A stretch of 64,000 bases of DNA from Neonectria sp. B-13 (GCA_002682825.1 NOKP01000044.1:125291-189290), one strand, 5' to 3'; counted from the first letter of the stretch, positions 1-12,047 are shown. A program made the numbers and translations. Notes: generated from the sequence alone by a model not told the origin.

Positions 1-3000
1 TGCGGCCACTGGGATTATCCCCATTGTTCATCAGCAGCCAAAAGGGCTCCGGCGCTTCTGTTCTTTTGGGCTGTGGCGCCTTGGTTGGATGAGCTGGTGT
101 GATGGTGACCCCCTCAGGGGGTTTTTGGCCCTCATCTCAAATGGTCCTGCTTCTAGAGGCTCCAAAGGCTCTAGACGGCAGCTAGTCACTCTGCTAAAAT
201 CGGACCTGGTGACACCGTCTCAACCAGGCACCGCCCCTGAGTATGGTGAGCGTTTAGGGCTGAGGGCAAGATGATTGAAAGCGCCAAGGTCCGGAAATAC
301 CTACGCCTGGAGACGCCTGGAGACGCACGCTTGGCTGTTGTGTTGGCCTCCCTGGTGCGCCCAATACGAGGTTTCTGACCCGTCCTGTCCTGTCCTGTCC
401 AGAAAGGCAGAGACCTCAGGTGGCTAGCGCATCTCGCCAAGGCAGCCACATGGCGGTTCAAACAATCAAACCACCATAGCCTTGCTTAAATTACCAGCTG
501 AACTACCACGTCGCCGGTAGCACGTACTTGTACTATGTACTATTGGCCGCTGGCGGATACGAACCGCATGCCCCCATCCACACGACTGAAAGGGCCCTCC
601 CTCTCCCTTTTTTGTCCCAACAGCCATGTCAACTTGACACAGCGCTAGCTGGACCAGGTCGCCGGGGCCCTGCGAAGCAAGCACTGGACGGACTATGCGA
701 AGCGCTATGCGAAGCGCTATGCGAGGCGCTATGCTGCATTGTCCTTCTAGGGCGCCTCCCTTTGCACGATCGCCCTTGGCTGCGGCACGTTTGGCCCGTA
801 GGTCGTACCACCAGCGTCAAGCAGGGACTGATCTCGTGCCTGACAGCCGAAATCCGATAACTGGGAATATTGCTTCTGCACCCGGCCGGGCTGGCGATTG
901 CCTCCAACTCCCAATCCTTCGGCCTGTGCCGAACCCAACAAAGCGCTGTCCGTTCACATCCCAGTCTCGTATCTTGCGGGGGAAAACGGCAGATTGGCTC
1001 CGAGATCCGTTCGGTTCCATTCTTTCCGCCGGGAACCGAGATGATGAGATCTCGTATGTTCAAGCTGCCGAGGCTGTAACCTTCCACCAACCATAAACAT
1101 GCCACCACCAACAACAAAGACGAGCAGCCTGTAGACACCACCCTCACGACAAACAAACTCCGTCACAGACGCAGTAGACTACACGCCACTTGACAACCCG
1201 CATACACCACCAACGCTTATTAATAACTAAGCATATTTGCCGGGTCATCATCGACGCGTACCGTTGCTCTCCCCGCAAATGCTCTGCCAATCGCCGTAGC
1301 CTCACAGGGCCACCACACCCACTCTTCCGCCCATGCAGACATAAGCAGGACTCAGACGAGCCACGACACCCCAGCAGGTGAGGAGAAGGACCCGCATGCC
1401 CTTGCCGCTCTCCAAGTATATACGAATATGACCATGGAAGCAGTCGGATGCATACCGACTCTCCCTAGTCCAGTCAACAAGACGTACCGTACCGCCAACC
1501 TGATGGCAGACGCCCAAAACCATGAGCGGTGGCAAATGGGCGGTTAAGCATTTGCTGCTGGAGGCTTGGTTGGTTGTCCGAGCCTGCCTGACAGGTCTGT
1601 GGCTGCTTATGCTTACTGCAGTTGGGTGTGTCGTCGACTAAGATAAGACTTGCTCAAGCAGTCATCTTGCTCACGGCCTGGCGCCTGTCAGCATTCAGTA
1701 AAGCTCAAAAGTCAACAATCACCAACAGATTTGGTCCATTTCGTATTGAGCCTGAATAAGTTTGGGACCTACCCTTGACGTAATGGCGTGGTAACTGACA
1801 CTTTTCAACAACTGGCGGTTATTCGTTCGGTCAAGTCTCCCAAGCTGAGACTGCCGAGCATTTTCCCTAGTAAGAGGATCGTCTTCGATTTTGGAATGAT
1901 AGAACGTTTTTAAGTGATTCTCAAGACACCTTCGAGGCCCTGGTGATGCTGAAATGGCTGGCAAGGAAAAAGATGCGCGGCCACCCTATACAAAGGAGTT
2001 GCAAACGCAGCGCTATCTTAGCTGCATTCGAATTTAATGAATCAAGATGAAAATAGATACATTTCAGAACCGACTGGATAAACACGGTGAATAATTAACA
2101 TTCCGTTTGACTGTCATGTCCGCCTTGATTGCACAATCGGCGTCGACTGTGTTGAGGCGTGCATGCATGCAACCACTTCACTGGAAAATCAGAGTGCAAA
2201 GCTAAACACGCTGACAAAGAACTCGAATACGAACTGTTAAAAAGAGAAAAGAAAGAAAAACGGGTTTCAAGGTCAGACACAGGTCTGGATCAGCTGTCGT
2301 TGTTTATCTCCCCTGGTCTCTGAAGAAATACTACGTTGACGGTAGAAAGCCTCAGTTCCGGTGGGTCGGAAGATCTCGGTGTCTCAAGCCTACCGGGAAC
2401 AGCTTTACGAGACTTCTCAGAGCGCACGTAACAACGTATCCATCTCTTAGAGGGAGGGATCTGTAAGGTGGACCCTGATTGGGTGTTACTCTGCATACAG
2501 GCTAAGGTTGCGACCGGCTTGTAGGAAACATGTGAGAGTGAGGAACTTGTGAATTAAATTTCATGAGCTTCGTGACTGCTTTCTTATCTATGGATATCTA
2601 ATGCTAGTATCTGACATGAACACACTTTAGCTGACTTCCTTCGATACGCTTCTCGCGTCAAAAGCCTTTTCTACATCGCCGTGCCGTCCAAAGTTACGGA
2701 GTTGAATATTTGTAAGAATCTGTATCTTTCTTGCTCAGGGCTCTAATACCCTGAAAGAAGAAATCGAATGGACTGAAATATCGCGTTAACCGGTTCTTAA
2801 TATATTGCTTTCTGGTTTTGCCGTTTAAAATCGTATTTGGTCCTGCGCGTCACCACCCCATCCTTGACCCTTGTTAGTACCATTAATAATAAGCGAGCCA
2901 CCTTTTCTTACGGATCGGGCGATGCCTCTCGAGCACTTAAAGATTTCTCATTATCTACGCCTTCTAAATGCGTTGCGCTCTTTGAAACCTGGAAGAGACT

Positions 3001-3246
3001 GTCTTGGTTGATGCGAGCCATCATCTCGTTTTGTGGCGACTCTGTAGCCACAACAACCTACCTAGTAGTATTAAGGGATATGATCTGTATCAATCCCATC
3101 TCGGGAAGCTCACCGATACGTTTTAGGTATTTTGTCGCATCCACAAAGGCCCTGGATACGAAGTTGCAAAAAGGATCCTAGCGGCCCGTCATCACTCGGT
3201 TGCATCAGTGTCCCTCAAGCGCCGGAGGGCCAGCGGTAACTATTAC
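1..3246. other. Gene-free leading region
   Basis: I see no convincing gene here. Open frames are all short (under 180 codons), overlap on opposite strands and show no recognisable domain. The stretch from 1 to about 1,550 is GC-rich and mixed. From about 1,700 it becomes more AT-rich, as decayed repeat DNA often does. A frame at 2837-3181 (114 codons, plus) resembles nothing I know. The only local structure is the 12-bp tandem repeat near 694. Confidence 0.5.
694..729. repeat. 12-bp tandem repeat, three units
   Basis: Three consecutive 12-bp units of the form tatgcgaagcgc (694-705, 706-717, 718-729; the last has one A-to-G change), followed by a partial fourth. Each unit contains the palindrome agcgct across its junction. 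No gene overlaps it convincingly, so it is probably a minisatellite. Confidence 0.85.
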
Positions 3247-3301
3247 ATCAGCAGCAATCGTCCTGATGAAATCAGAGGACGATTGCTGCTGATGAAATCA
3301 G
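3247..3301. repeat. Perfect 18-bp inverted repeat (hairpin) with duplicated loop
   Basis: Arm 3247-3264 (atcagcagcaatcgtcct) is exactly complementary to arm 3276-3293, separated by an 11-nt loop, gatgaaatcag, at 3265-3275. The same 11 nt reappear at 3291-3301, overlapping the end of the second arm. It could be a replication-slippage product, a small foldback element, or a structured transcript or terminator. There is no adjacent gene to attach it to; the nearest is the decayed CHAT gene 800 bp downstream. Confidence 0.9.
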
Positions 3302-4079
3302 TCGAGAGTTCGAGGTACTTCCCATCGACAATAGGGTAGCCACTTTCGGTTCAAGCCTGTTGGACGCCTGAAGAGGGCGTGTCTGCTAGAGTTCGCAACT
3401 CCTCGTCGGTATAGAATTGTTGTTGGTTGCTTATGGTTGCAACGCAAGCAAAGAGATGAGGCTAGTTTCCAGGTCAATTTGGTATTAATGAAGGGATATG
3501 TAAGTCGGTCTGAGGGGAAATTAACACAACTTCTGCCTTCGCCCGCAGGGGTTGCTGGCCTGGTTAAACGGCGAGTATCCGTTGGGCAGAACGTAAGTAA
3601 GTGCATCAGAGCATCGTTAAAGCTCGCCTGTCAAATATAGACCCTGTAAGGAGGGGCTACTATCATATTGTTCCGTGCCGAGCATCCGTATCGAGCTGAA
3701 TATGGGCAGGTCAGTACAGCTGTCGATCCAACGCCGTCCAAGATAGGCAGTTGTAGGGGGGCCTTTGTTGTGCTGAATACTCGCAAGGCCTGAGTATAGG
3801 AAGGTGATCACATCTTAAAATTGGGATTTGAGTGTGACTCTTGAACAAAGACCTACAGCACCTTGTTGCTGATTGGAGGGAGACAGTATCCTGCAATGAA
3901 ATAGGCTCAAGTCTGGAGTTCAGCGGATCACCTCCAGGAACCACAAAGATATTGAGGGGATCACATGATACCTCCTCCTATCGAGAATCAGTACTGGCGA
4001 TATACTGTTGGTTTACAATGGTGACAATGTGGAGCCAGGAGGATCACGATACTTTGGAAGAGGAGCAGGATCGAGAAGC
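3302..4079. other. Region upstream of the CHAT pseudogene, nothing identified
   Basis: No coherent coding frame. The frame that becomes recognisable TPR sequence after about 4080 is open from 4008 but unconvincing before it. Upstream exons of the decayed gene may have lain here and become unrecognisable. Confidence 0.4.
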
Positions 4080-6128
4080 TTGATATTTGACAGTCGCGAA
4101 TCTATTTCGGTTGGGCGCGAGGCTGTGAGGCTCACTCCGAAAAACCACCCCAGCCTCTCAGGGCTATGGAAGAACCTTGGATCTCACCTGGGTCATCGGT
4201 ATCTATCGACGGAAATAACCACAGGGCTGGAGGAATGCATCCAATGCCATCTATCAGCTCTCAGCCAGATCCAATCGCTAACACTTCATCGAATCATGGC
4301 TGCAAGAGAGTTTCTCCCCTACTGTGCCGACCTCCCAGACTGGTAGAAGGCCTATGAAGCTTCAGCCGCCACCGTTGCTCCGTTTCCGAAACTGATCTTT
4401 CCATCGCTCTAAAACTCTGACAAGCTGCACATGCTAGCGCAAGTAGCCGCGGTAGTGTCAGATGCGTCCGCTGCGGCCTTGAACGCGGAAAAGAGCTTGT
4501 TAACTGCGCTGAGTCTCCTCGAGCAAGGCCGAGGTGTGCTTTCTCAATCCATGGAAGAGATGCGGACCGACTTCGTGAGCCTACGAGCGAAGTATCCGCA
4601 TTTCGCGGAGCAGTTGGCCCGCCTGCGGGGCGCTTTCGACGATCCTCTTTAGTATGATGGACGACTTGATGATGCCCAAACTTCGTGGCAGGTCGAGTCG
4701 AAACGGCGAGTAGAAGCAGACGAGTAGCTGGATGAGTTGCTGGGTGAAATCCGCAAGGAACCTGGATTCGAAGACTGCCTCCTTTCGCCATCCGAAGCAG
4801 AAATGAAGGAGACTGCGAAAAAGGGTTCTATCGTCGTCATCAATGTGAGCCAATTCCGGTGCGACGCAATCATTGTTGAGCCTCAGCAGATGCGTCTCGT
4901 GGCCTTGCCCAAGCTCAGCCTACGAGACGTGGAGGATCTCTACGAAATACAAAGCCCCGATGCCTCTCAGCCGCCACGGCCACAGGCTTCCGATGCCAAC
5001 TTTAACCTCTGGGAAGCCGTTGTGTACAACAATGGTTGGACAGCATCTCGACCTGACACAGGATGGGGCAGGTTCCAGGCTGCACCAAAAGATGCTCTTG
5101 GGTCACTAAAAATCCCGAGTTGGCTGTTGGAGGCAGTTGCAGAGCCAGTTCTGAGCGCTCTGGGCTTCACTCACACACCCACGGATGGCAACTGGCCTCA
5201 TGTTTGGTGGATACCAACTGGAAGTCTCAGTAGATTCCCAATTCATGCCGCTGGAAACTACTTCAAAGGCTCCTCGGAAACCGTCTTGGACAGGGCTATC
5301 TCCTCTTACAGCCCCTCCATCAAGTCTATCATCCATGGTCGGCGTCATCCGATTGCGACTTCTTCCTCGCGACAAGCTCTTCTTTTTGCCATGGAAGATA
5401 CCGTTGGACAGTTCTCAAGGCTCGATTTTGCCCCTCAAGAGGTAGCATTACTGCACAAAATTTGCAAATCCATGTCACTCGATCCCGTCGAACCACAGCG
5501 GCAAAAACAAGATGTTCTGCCATACCTATCCAGTTGCGCGATTTTCTATTTTGCTAGCCATGGCTATACCAATAGCAACGACCCATTGAACAGCCATTTG
5601 CTGCTGACCGATTGGCAAAGTGGCCCTTTGACAGTTGCGTCACTTCTGGACACAAAGCTACACAACAACCCTCCATTTCTTGCAAACCTCTCTGCTTGTG
5701 GAACCGGCCGCATCAACAATGAGAGGTTTGCTGACGAAAGCATACACTTGATTAGTGCATGTTAGCTAGCAGGTTTTCGTCATGTGATAGGTTCCCTGTG
5801 GGAGGTTAGTGATGAATCTTGCGTGGAGGTGGCGAGAATTACGTATGAGGCAATAAGAGATGGAGGTATGACGGATGAATCAGTCAGTCGAGGCTTACAT
5901 GCTGCTGCTTGGTATCTCCGAGATCAGCGGTTTACACGACCGGCCAATATTTCACGCGCTGGTAGGTTGGTCAAATCAGAAGAACCAGCCCCGGCGGTAG
6001 AGATGAAAAGCAGTCTTGTTGGCGGAAGCGGAAGTGGCATGGGCAGGGATGTTATTTTCGTCGACGAGGCCGACGACGAGGACATTGGGCTGTTGTACTG
6101 GGCCCTGTATGTTCATTTCGGCGTATAG
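4080..6128 (+). pseudogene. Decayed TPR-CHAT protease-like protein, five in-frame stops
   Basis: One frame runs from the end of a TPR region (residues such as REAVRLTPKNHPSL) through the linker typical of fungal TPR-CHAT proteins into a CHAT domain. That domain ends in the usual LYWALYVHFGV at 6128. CHAT is a caspase-like cysteine peptidase fold. The expected catalytic His (FASHGYTN, codon 5559-5561) and Cys (LSACGTG, codon 5697-5699) are present. The frame is interrupted by TAG 4344, TAA 4410, TAG 4650, TAG 4725 and TAG 5763, with no frameshift. Each sits where family members usually carry Gln or a similar residue and fits CAG/CAA to TAG/TAA, a C-to-T change in CpA context, as RIP makes. No start codon or upstream TPR exons could be placed. 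A functional product is very unlikely. Confidence 0.85.
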
Positions 6129-8298
6129 CTTGTGGCGCCATTGGTTTACCGTTTCCTTTTTAATAATGCAATCGACAAATCTTTGAAGTTGGCATTCTGA
6201 TTCCCCGTGCTTTCTAGGCACCCAGACATTAATGCTAGGCCCTGCTTGATTTGCTGCACTTTCAAGAGGTGCGTCGCCTAATCGGCCAGACCGACCACCT
6301 CTTGGAATAGTGCATCTTCACCGCCATGCTCGTATTCAGTCATACAATGGAACTGAGTCCATATATGGAGGACCACAAAAGTCCTGTCCCGCGAAATAAA
6401 CCTTAGATACATGGAAGTCATCTACTAAGTTCTCTATACCTTTAGAGGTAATTAGGGGTAATTATAATGTTAGGCTGCTACCTAGGACCTATAGCCTACT
6501 ATACTTAGGTAGTTAGTATCTAGTGGATAGTGGATAGTATATATAATTTCTTTTCCCTAGGACAAGGCGTTTGAAATGGTCCTCCGTCATGAATGGAAAA
6601 CTGGCCTGCAATGACACGTAAGGGTAGTTACCCGCCTATTTGCCTTTCCATGGTTCCATTCTTTTTTACGTACTTGCTAGAGCCGTGTTCAGGGACTCTT
6701 TGTCAGTGATCCCTTTAGAGCGGCCACTAGTCACTGGCCGCCGACGGAGAAATCGGACCTAGGAAGAGAGACCCAAGGCACACGTCCAAGCAACTAACTC
6801 TCGGGCGGCTAGTCATCAACTAAGGGGTGTACTTAGCAACGCGATTGTTGAGGCTAGAGCAGCATAGAGTTTGATGCAGTGCTTTGTCAAGAAGTGAGAC
6901 ATGCATCACATCATGTGGTTTCCTAAACTTTCAATCCAACGAAAACAGACTTTCGGATTTATTATCCTGGGAGGCCCGTCAACAGTCTGGGCCAAAGGGG
7001 TTAGGCACAACGGCCTAGCCTGGCAATGCATCTTAGTCCTGACTGTTCACGATAGTCTTAGTTTTACACCGCCCAGACTGTGTGGCCAAGATTACCCATC
7101 CGCCAAATACTGCCTAGTTTCCCATCTGCAACGCCACACTGGGACCATACTAGGAATCTAGACAAACGGCTGAGCCTCGTTAGTGCAAACTAAACCAATC
7201 CTTTGAAGTTGCGTTTCACCTTTCGAACAAGCGAATACGTAGCTGCAAAGGTACTAGCTTGCAGCTCTACCTAACGGGATGATCCCGTCGGCGCGGTCCC
7301 GGAGCATCGCAACCATCGGATGTTTCGGGGTCTCCGATCATCTTGCCCTGCCACGTCAGTCCACTAAGACTTGTGGAACAATTGTTTCCCCCAGCTCGCA
7401 CATAGCCCGTAACTGTCACATAGCTAGCTTATTAGGATCGTCATGAAAGCCCTGTTACTGTTAAACCCCTATTCTAGCAACCTTAATCGACCACCTTGAG
7501 TGCCTACCTTGATGGTCATGATAGCTAAGATAAAAGACCTACTTAGAACCCTCTTTTACATAGAAATCAAGAGCTTCAACGCACCTCAGTTCATCTCTGG
7601 ATGTGATAGTAACAGAGACCGCATGTTCTTCATATAAGGTAAGTTTAAACTCAGACGAGTCTATGTTAGCGCCGTGGCGAAGTTCTGCGAGACAGCAGGG
7701 CCCTCCCTATGTTGCAGTCTGCCTCCAATGGCCGTGCTCCTTTTCGTCGAATTTTCCACCAAGCAAGTTCCGGATAAAGCAGGGCGATTGATATGACTAG
7801 GGTGCTTGCTGGCGTAAAAATAAGCCTAAAAGAGGGTTCGTCGCCTCGTCGGCATAATTACGCGGTTTAAGCCCGGAGCAACGGTGGGCGATGGCCGAAT
7901 GAGGCATCTCTACGGCCAAGTCAAAGCGCCACTGCAACGTCGACCCATGGTATCCATATGCTTATTTATTCCACGAAGCAGCAATCAGGTGAATGCGACC
8001 AAGCGCTGGAGCTGGGATATTTCCGACCGAGCCGAATTTTAGCCACTTGACCGACGGATTGTGGCATGTCTGTTGTTGTTCCACCAAGTAAGACTCCTGA
8101 AGGGTCGTATTGGGGAGCTAAACCACACAAAGGGATCACTGTTGTTTCATATAGAGGGCTGCTCACCGTCTAGATCAGTATATATACAAGCAAGAAGTCT
8201 CTGCACTCCTAGCTGTCCTCTTCACCTCACCATCAAGCCACTCTTCGCTACAATCACAGAACTGCACTTCAACCATCAACATCTTTCGAGCTTTCAAA
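6129..8298. other. Intergenic region with AT-rich relic tract
   Basis: No gene found. About 6400-6560 is strongly AT-rich with many TAG/CTA/TTA words, like the mutated copia element at the right end of the window, and may be a small repeat relic. Frames at 6901-7161, 7603-7791 and 8061-8408 are short and featureless. The last 200 bp serve as promoter of the pectate lyase gene. Confidence 0.4.
8179..8186 (+). promoter_or_regulatory. TATA-like element of pectate lyase gene
   Basis: The run tatatata lies about 115 bp upstream of the pectate lyase ATG and is followed by a pyrimidine- and CA-rich leader, typical of a highly inducible fungal secreted-enzyme gene. Assigned by position and sequence only. 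Confidence 0.5.
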
Positions 8299-9073
8299 AT
8301 GCACTCTCAAACCGTTCTCGCCGCTCTGGCCTTTGCCGTCGCTGCCTCAGCGCAAAGCTTGAACATTCCTTCGCGAGTTGGCACTGTCACATCTCTCGCT
8401 ACGCCTAGCAGCATTTCTGGCTCTAAGGACATGGGAAACCGAGAGTACGACCGTGGCCGTCCTTGCGACTCTGATGCTGATACCACCGAGGCTGTGTTCA
8501 TCCTGGAGGACGGCGCCACTCTCAGCAACGTCATCATTGGACCCGACCAGCTAGACGGTATTCACTGCAAGGGAGCGTGCACTCTCAAGAACGTTTGGTT
8601 CCGAGACGTCTGTGAAGGTAAGCTCAGCTCGGAGGATACTATCTATTAACTAGGTGTCTAATCAATGCTATTCAGATGCCATCTCAGCCCTAGGAACCGG
8701 CGACGTCTTGATCCAGGGCGGCGGTGCCCAGGAAGCTAAAGACAAGGTCATCCAGCACAACGGCAAGGGAACCGTCACCATCAAGGACTTTACTGTTGTC
8801 AACGCTGGAAAGCTCTACCGTTCCTGCGGTGACTGCACAAACAACGGCGGCCCGCGCAAGGTCGTCATCCAGAACGTCAAGGCAAAGGGCGTCTCGACCC
8901 TAGTGGGCATCAACTCCAACTACGGTGACACTTCCAGCGTCTCTGGATCGTGTGGTTCTAGCGTCAAGAAGATCTGCCAGGAGTTCAAGGGTGTTAAGAA
9001 GGGTGATGGTAAGAGCACTGAGGTCGATACCACTTCCAGCTGCAAGGGACAGACGAGCTTTTCTGCTTGTTAA
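8299..9073 (+). CDS. Secreted pectate lyase, polysaccharide lyase family 3
   Basis: Exons 8299-8617 and 8676-9073 join across a 58-nt intron (GTAAGC...TTCAG) to give 238 residues, the usual length for PL3. A signal peptide of about 18 residues (MHSQTVLAALAFAVAASA) leads straight into the catalytic domain. Hallmark PL3 stretches are visible: NREYDRGRPCDSDAD, LDGIHCKGACTLKNVWF, DVCEDAISALG and YRSCGDCTNNGG, with many paired cysteines. The enzyme cleaves de-esterified homogalacturonan by calcium-dependent beta-elimination outside the cell, so it acts in plant cell-wall breakdown. The ATG has an A at -3 and follows a TATA-like element. No other wall-degrading gene is adjacent. Known family biology suggests pectin induction and glucose repression; the sequence itself does not prove this. 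Confidence 0.95.
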
Positions 9074-9522
9074 ATGGAGCAATGACGAGGTGACGGGTAT
9101 ATAGAAGTTAAGTCTGAAGTTGGATGTGAGGCAGGGGATTTTTCCACCTGTAGAGCTTTTTCCCTTCTAGAAATCGATTTATGACATGAAAACTAGGATA
9201 TAGCATATGAAATAGAGAAACATTATGTCATCGATATGCTGCTATGATCTTGAATAAAGGAGAATTTGCTGACTATAACCAAGATGCATGAAATGGAATC
9301 TGTTTAGGAAGGCAAGCAGAATACGCTGATGTAGGCTTGCCTGGTAGGTTATTGCTTCCATGTGTGCATTCTAGATCGATGATAGAGACGATTCCATGCT
9401 TGGGGTCCAGCCCATCAATACTGAACCCCCAAACCCTTTCGCTGCATACCTCTTTGTCCTCCATCATGGTGGCAACAAGTTAGCAGAACAAAGCGTTGTC
9501 AATATAAACCTGGAAAATCGGA
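9074..9522. other. Pectate lyase 3' flank, nothing identified
   Basis: AT-rich 3' flank with candidate polyadenylation signals such as aataaa at about 9253-9258. No gene seen before the LINE remnant. Confidence 0.4.
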
Positions 9523-9919
9523 GACTTCCCTTCCCTGGCTTCTTGAGCGGGACAATCTTGGCATGTTTCCATTGACTGGGAAGCTCTCCTACTTGGAGAG
9601 AGGCACAGAACAGTGCCACGACGCGGACTTGCTTTCACACCGCCGCAGGCAATCCGTCTTCGCCGGGTGCCTTCCACGACTTGGCTGCAAACAGCTGTCG
9701 CTCCACCTCTTCTGCTGTGATTTCTGGCATCTCCACTGGCGCCCTATGAGGCCGTGGTCCCTCGTCCAAGATAACGCTGGGGAGCGGAGGAAAGAACGCC
9801 ACCAACATTTCATTGAACGGACCAGAATTGTTGCATTTGATTAAATTACACGCAGCCCTTGCTACAGTAGAATTAGCCCAGTTAGGAAAGAAAAGGATGT
9901 TGGAGCTTCGGGATTTCAA
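9523..9919 (-). mobile_element. Fragment of a Tad1-like LINE reverse transcriptase
   Basis: Read on the minus strand, one frame gives the start of a non-LTR reverse-transcriptase domain: [20 protein letters not shown] then GEDGLPAAV, a stop, KQVRVVALFCASLQ and VGELPSQWKHAKIVPLKKPG. The similarity stops after that. The stop TGA replaces the Trp codon usual in this motif (G-to-A, which is C-to-T on the other strand), and several codons after it look deleted. Only about 400 bp survive. No endonuclease, catalytic FADD box or poly(A) tail is present, so this is a dead internal fragment. Confidence 0.8.
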
Positions 9920-10131
9920 AATGACATACTAACCCCTCCCACCTCAAGCACCGTTGAGATCTCTTCAAAGCAGTCTTCTCAGCCTCACAGATGTAATCAG
10001 CTCAAAGTGACCCACACAATGGCGTAAGGTAGAACAAGAAGAAAGGTTCTCCTCATCTTTAATATCTAGATGATGGCTTGTCTACGTTCCGGATACCGTT
10101 CGATATTTCAAATAAAACCTGATGTTCCTAG

Positions 10132-10776
10132 TTACCAGTGCCTCTCTGAAATGTCCGCCTCGTCCACATCAACACCATCCTTGAACCATCTCTCCGCTTC
10201 ACTAATCTTGACGTCGTTGCCGCTCATCTGACGCTTCCTCATCAGACCATTGTCCGCAAAGGTCCAGTCTTCGAGGCCATACGTGCGCCACCACCGCCCC
10301 GACTCGTCATGCCATTCGTACCAGAATTGCACTGCGATCTATCAAGGAACGTGTTAGCCGTCTTGTACGAAGGGAAAGTCTTTGAGGACACCCTTATAAA
10401 GGATAGAGAGTGGAGACTTGAGATTATGATCAGGGATCAAGTTGGAGTGGTTACTTTATGATCTGTAAATGCGAATAGTTCCTTTCGAAGACGATACCCG
10501 TCCTCCTTTTTCCACTTCGCTGTTAGGAACTCCTTGATAGCATCTCTGCCTTGGAGAAACTCGTCACGGTTGCGCCAGATGGAATCCTCGGTATATGCCA
10601 TCTTGACAAAGTCGGGGTTCCTAGCAATCAATTCGTTAATCATCATTGGCAGCTCTCTATGAGAGAGGCTTAAAGGAGTACCTAGTGTTCCATGCATTTT
10701 GCGCAGCTTTGACCTTTTGCTGGGCTGTTTCTTCGTTGAAAGGCGGGCATGGCGGTTTCATTTCGTGGCTTGCCAT
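10132..10776 (-). CDS. DUF1348 / NTF2-like (SnoaL-fold) protein
   Basis: Three exons on the minus strand, 10776-10682, 10620-10455 and 10338-10132, give 155 residues, the family's normal length. Both introns have GT...AG ends and restore the family sequence exactly: ...AWNTRNPDFVKMAYTEDS across the first and AFTDHKIAVQFWYEWHD across the second. The conserved DUF1348 words YTEDSIWRNR, FLQGRDAI, YRLRKELFAF, YEWHDESG and RWWRTYG are all present. The fold is an NTF2-like cone common in small-molecule isomerases and dehydratases, but the reaction of this family is not established. No signal peptide, so probably cytosolic. It stands alone between a LINE scrap and an orphan frame. I chose the ATG at 10776 because it gives the usual N-terminus (PPFNEETAQQKVKAAQNAW). 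Confidence 0.9.
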
Positions 10777-11293
10777 GATGTATCCTTTGAAATTCTTGGT
10801 GGTGCTGTGGGCTGGAAAGAAATGTCTGGCTAGGGTTGGTTATTGGAGAATGTGATAGAAGATGTTGGGTGGTGAGATGTGGGGGTTGGACAGCACTTTA
10901 TATACACCAGCTGCAGAACGCTTGGCAGAAGAAAGCGCAAGCACGCCCTTCGTGACAAAGCCACTTACATTGGTTTGCTTACGGAGAGCACAAACTCACA
11001 TGCCGATTTACCACAGTATCCCGAGATACTTCCGTGGTTGCATCGATGTAAGATTTATTGTGGAACGCTGCGGACAGGTGCGGCATTCCTTTTTTTCGGA
11101 GTCATCTTGCGGCCCGCTGCGGCATCTTTCAACATCACCTGAATGCCGATGGCTCAATAACCTGCAGCATCCTTGGTGTCCCCGAGAGAATATGCCTCGA
11201 GATGCCACTTTCATGGTAGTTGTTGGACCACCTGACCGTGAGGTTGGCTAGAGTCATGTCCGCCTCCTCCTCCTCTGGATAAATGGCATCTAA

Positions 11294-11785
11294 GAACGTC
11301 TATGGGACACTATCATATTCGAGGAGGACCCTGACGACCCGGAAAGCAGCGAAGTTGAGGGCAAATTCAAGCTCGCCATTGCAGGCTGGCTTGATGTAGC
11401 ACTCCCAAGCCTTAAAGATGAAACGTCTTACAAGGAAAGGTACATCCTAGTGAGAGAGTCCGATTATCCAGATGCCGCGAAACGCTTCTTGAGAACAACG
11501 GAGGGTCGGGATAGGACGTTTAAGAAATCTGCAGACAAGGCTTTGCTCAGAAACAAGAAGAGATCAGACTTCATCGTCCTTAGCCACAGCTGCGCAAAGC
11601 AGGGCAGACACGACCTATGGCCGAGAACATACACCACAGCTTATCTCAATAACGGGGATGACAATAGTAGCCTCAACGTTTGGGCTCGGACTGCATGGCA
11701 TTATTTCGGGAAATCAGCCGTTGATACAGAAATCAATGACAGCAGGGAGGAGGTTGGGCAGGAGCGGGTCTCCATTGCGAGGTGA
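11294..11785 (+). other. Unrecognised open frame, possibly a gene remnant
   Basis: A 163-codon open stretch with coding-like composition (for example KFKLAIAGWLDVALPSLKDE and NSSLNVWARTAWHYFGKSAV) but no in-frame ATG, preceded by an in-frame TAA. I do not recognise the family. The balanced charged and aromatic content suggests a real protein once, perhaps an internal part of a larger gene, now without start or splice context. The broken FunK1 fragment lies just downstream on the opposite strand. Confidence 0.3.
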
Positions 11786-12047
11786 AGAGGGCTGGAGGCG
11801 AAGTCTGGCGGGAGCAGGCTCCCTATTTTTCTTTGCTCTTGTATCTTGGTAGCAGTTAGGAATGAGAAACTATAGGCAAGACCTACGTCCTTGGGGCAAT
11901 GTATGTAGTAGAGGCTTGTACCCAGGCTCCATAAACAAGTCAACTGTAGGCGCAGATCACATCTCACGGAGACTCACGAGGCAGGTATCACATGTCAGGT
12001 AGGCAAGACACAGGACGACGGCAGCTCATAGTTCTAGATATAAAGTG

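Noticed and set aside
528..1156. Overlapping open frames of 110-175 codons on both strands
   Set aside because: Frames overlap in opposite directions, include the 12-bp repeat (giving SASHSASHSASH-type peptides) and show no domain or splice signals.
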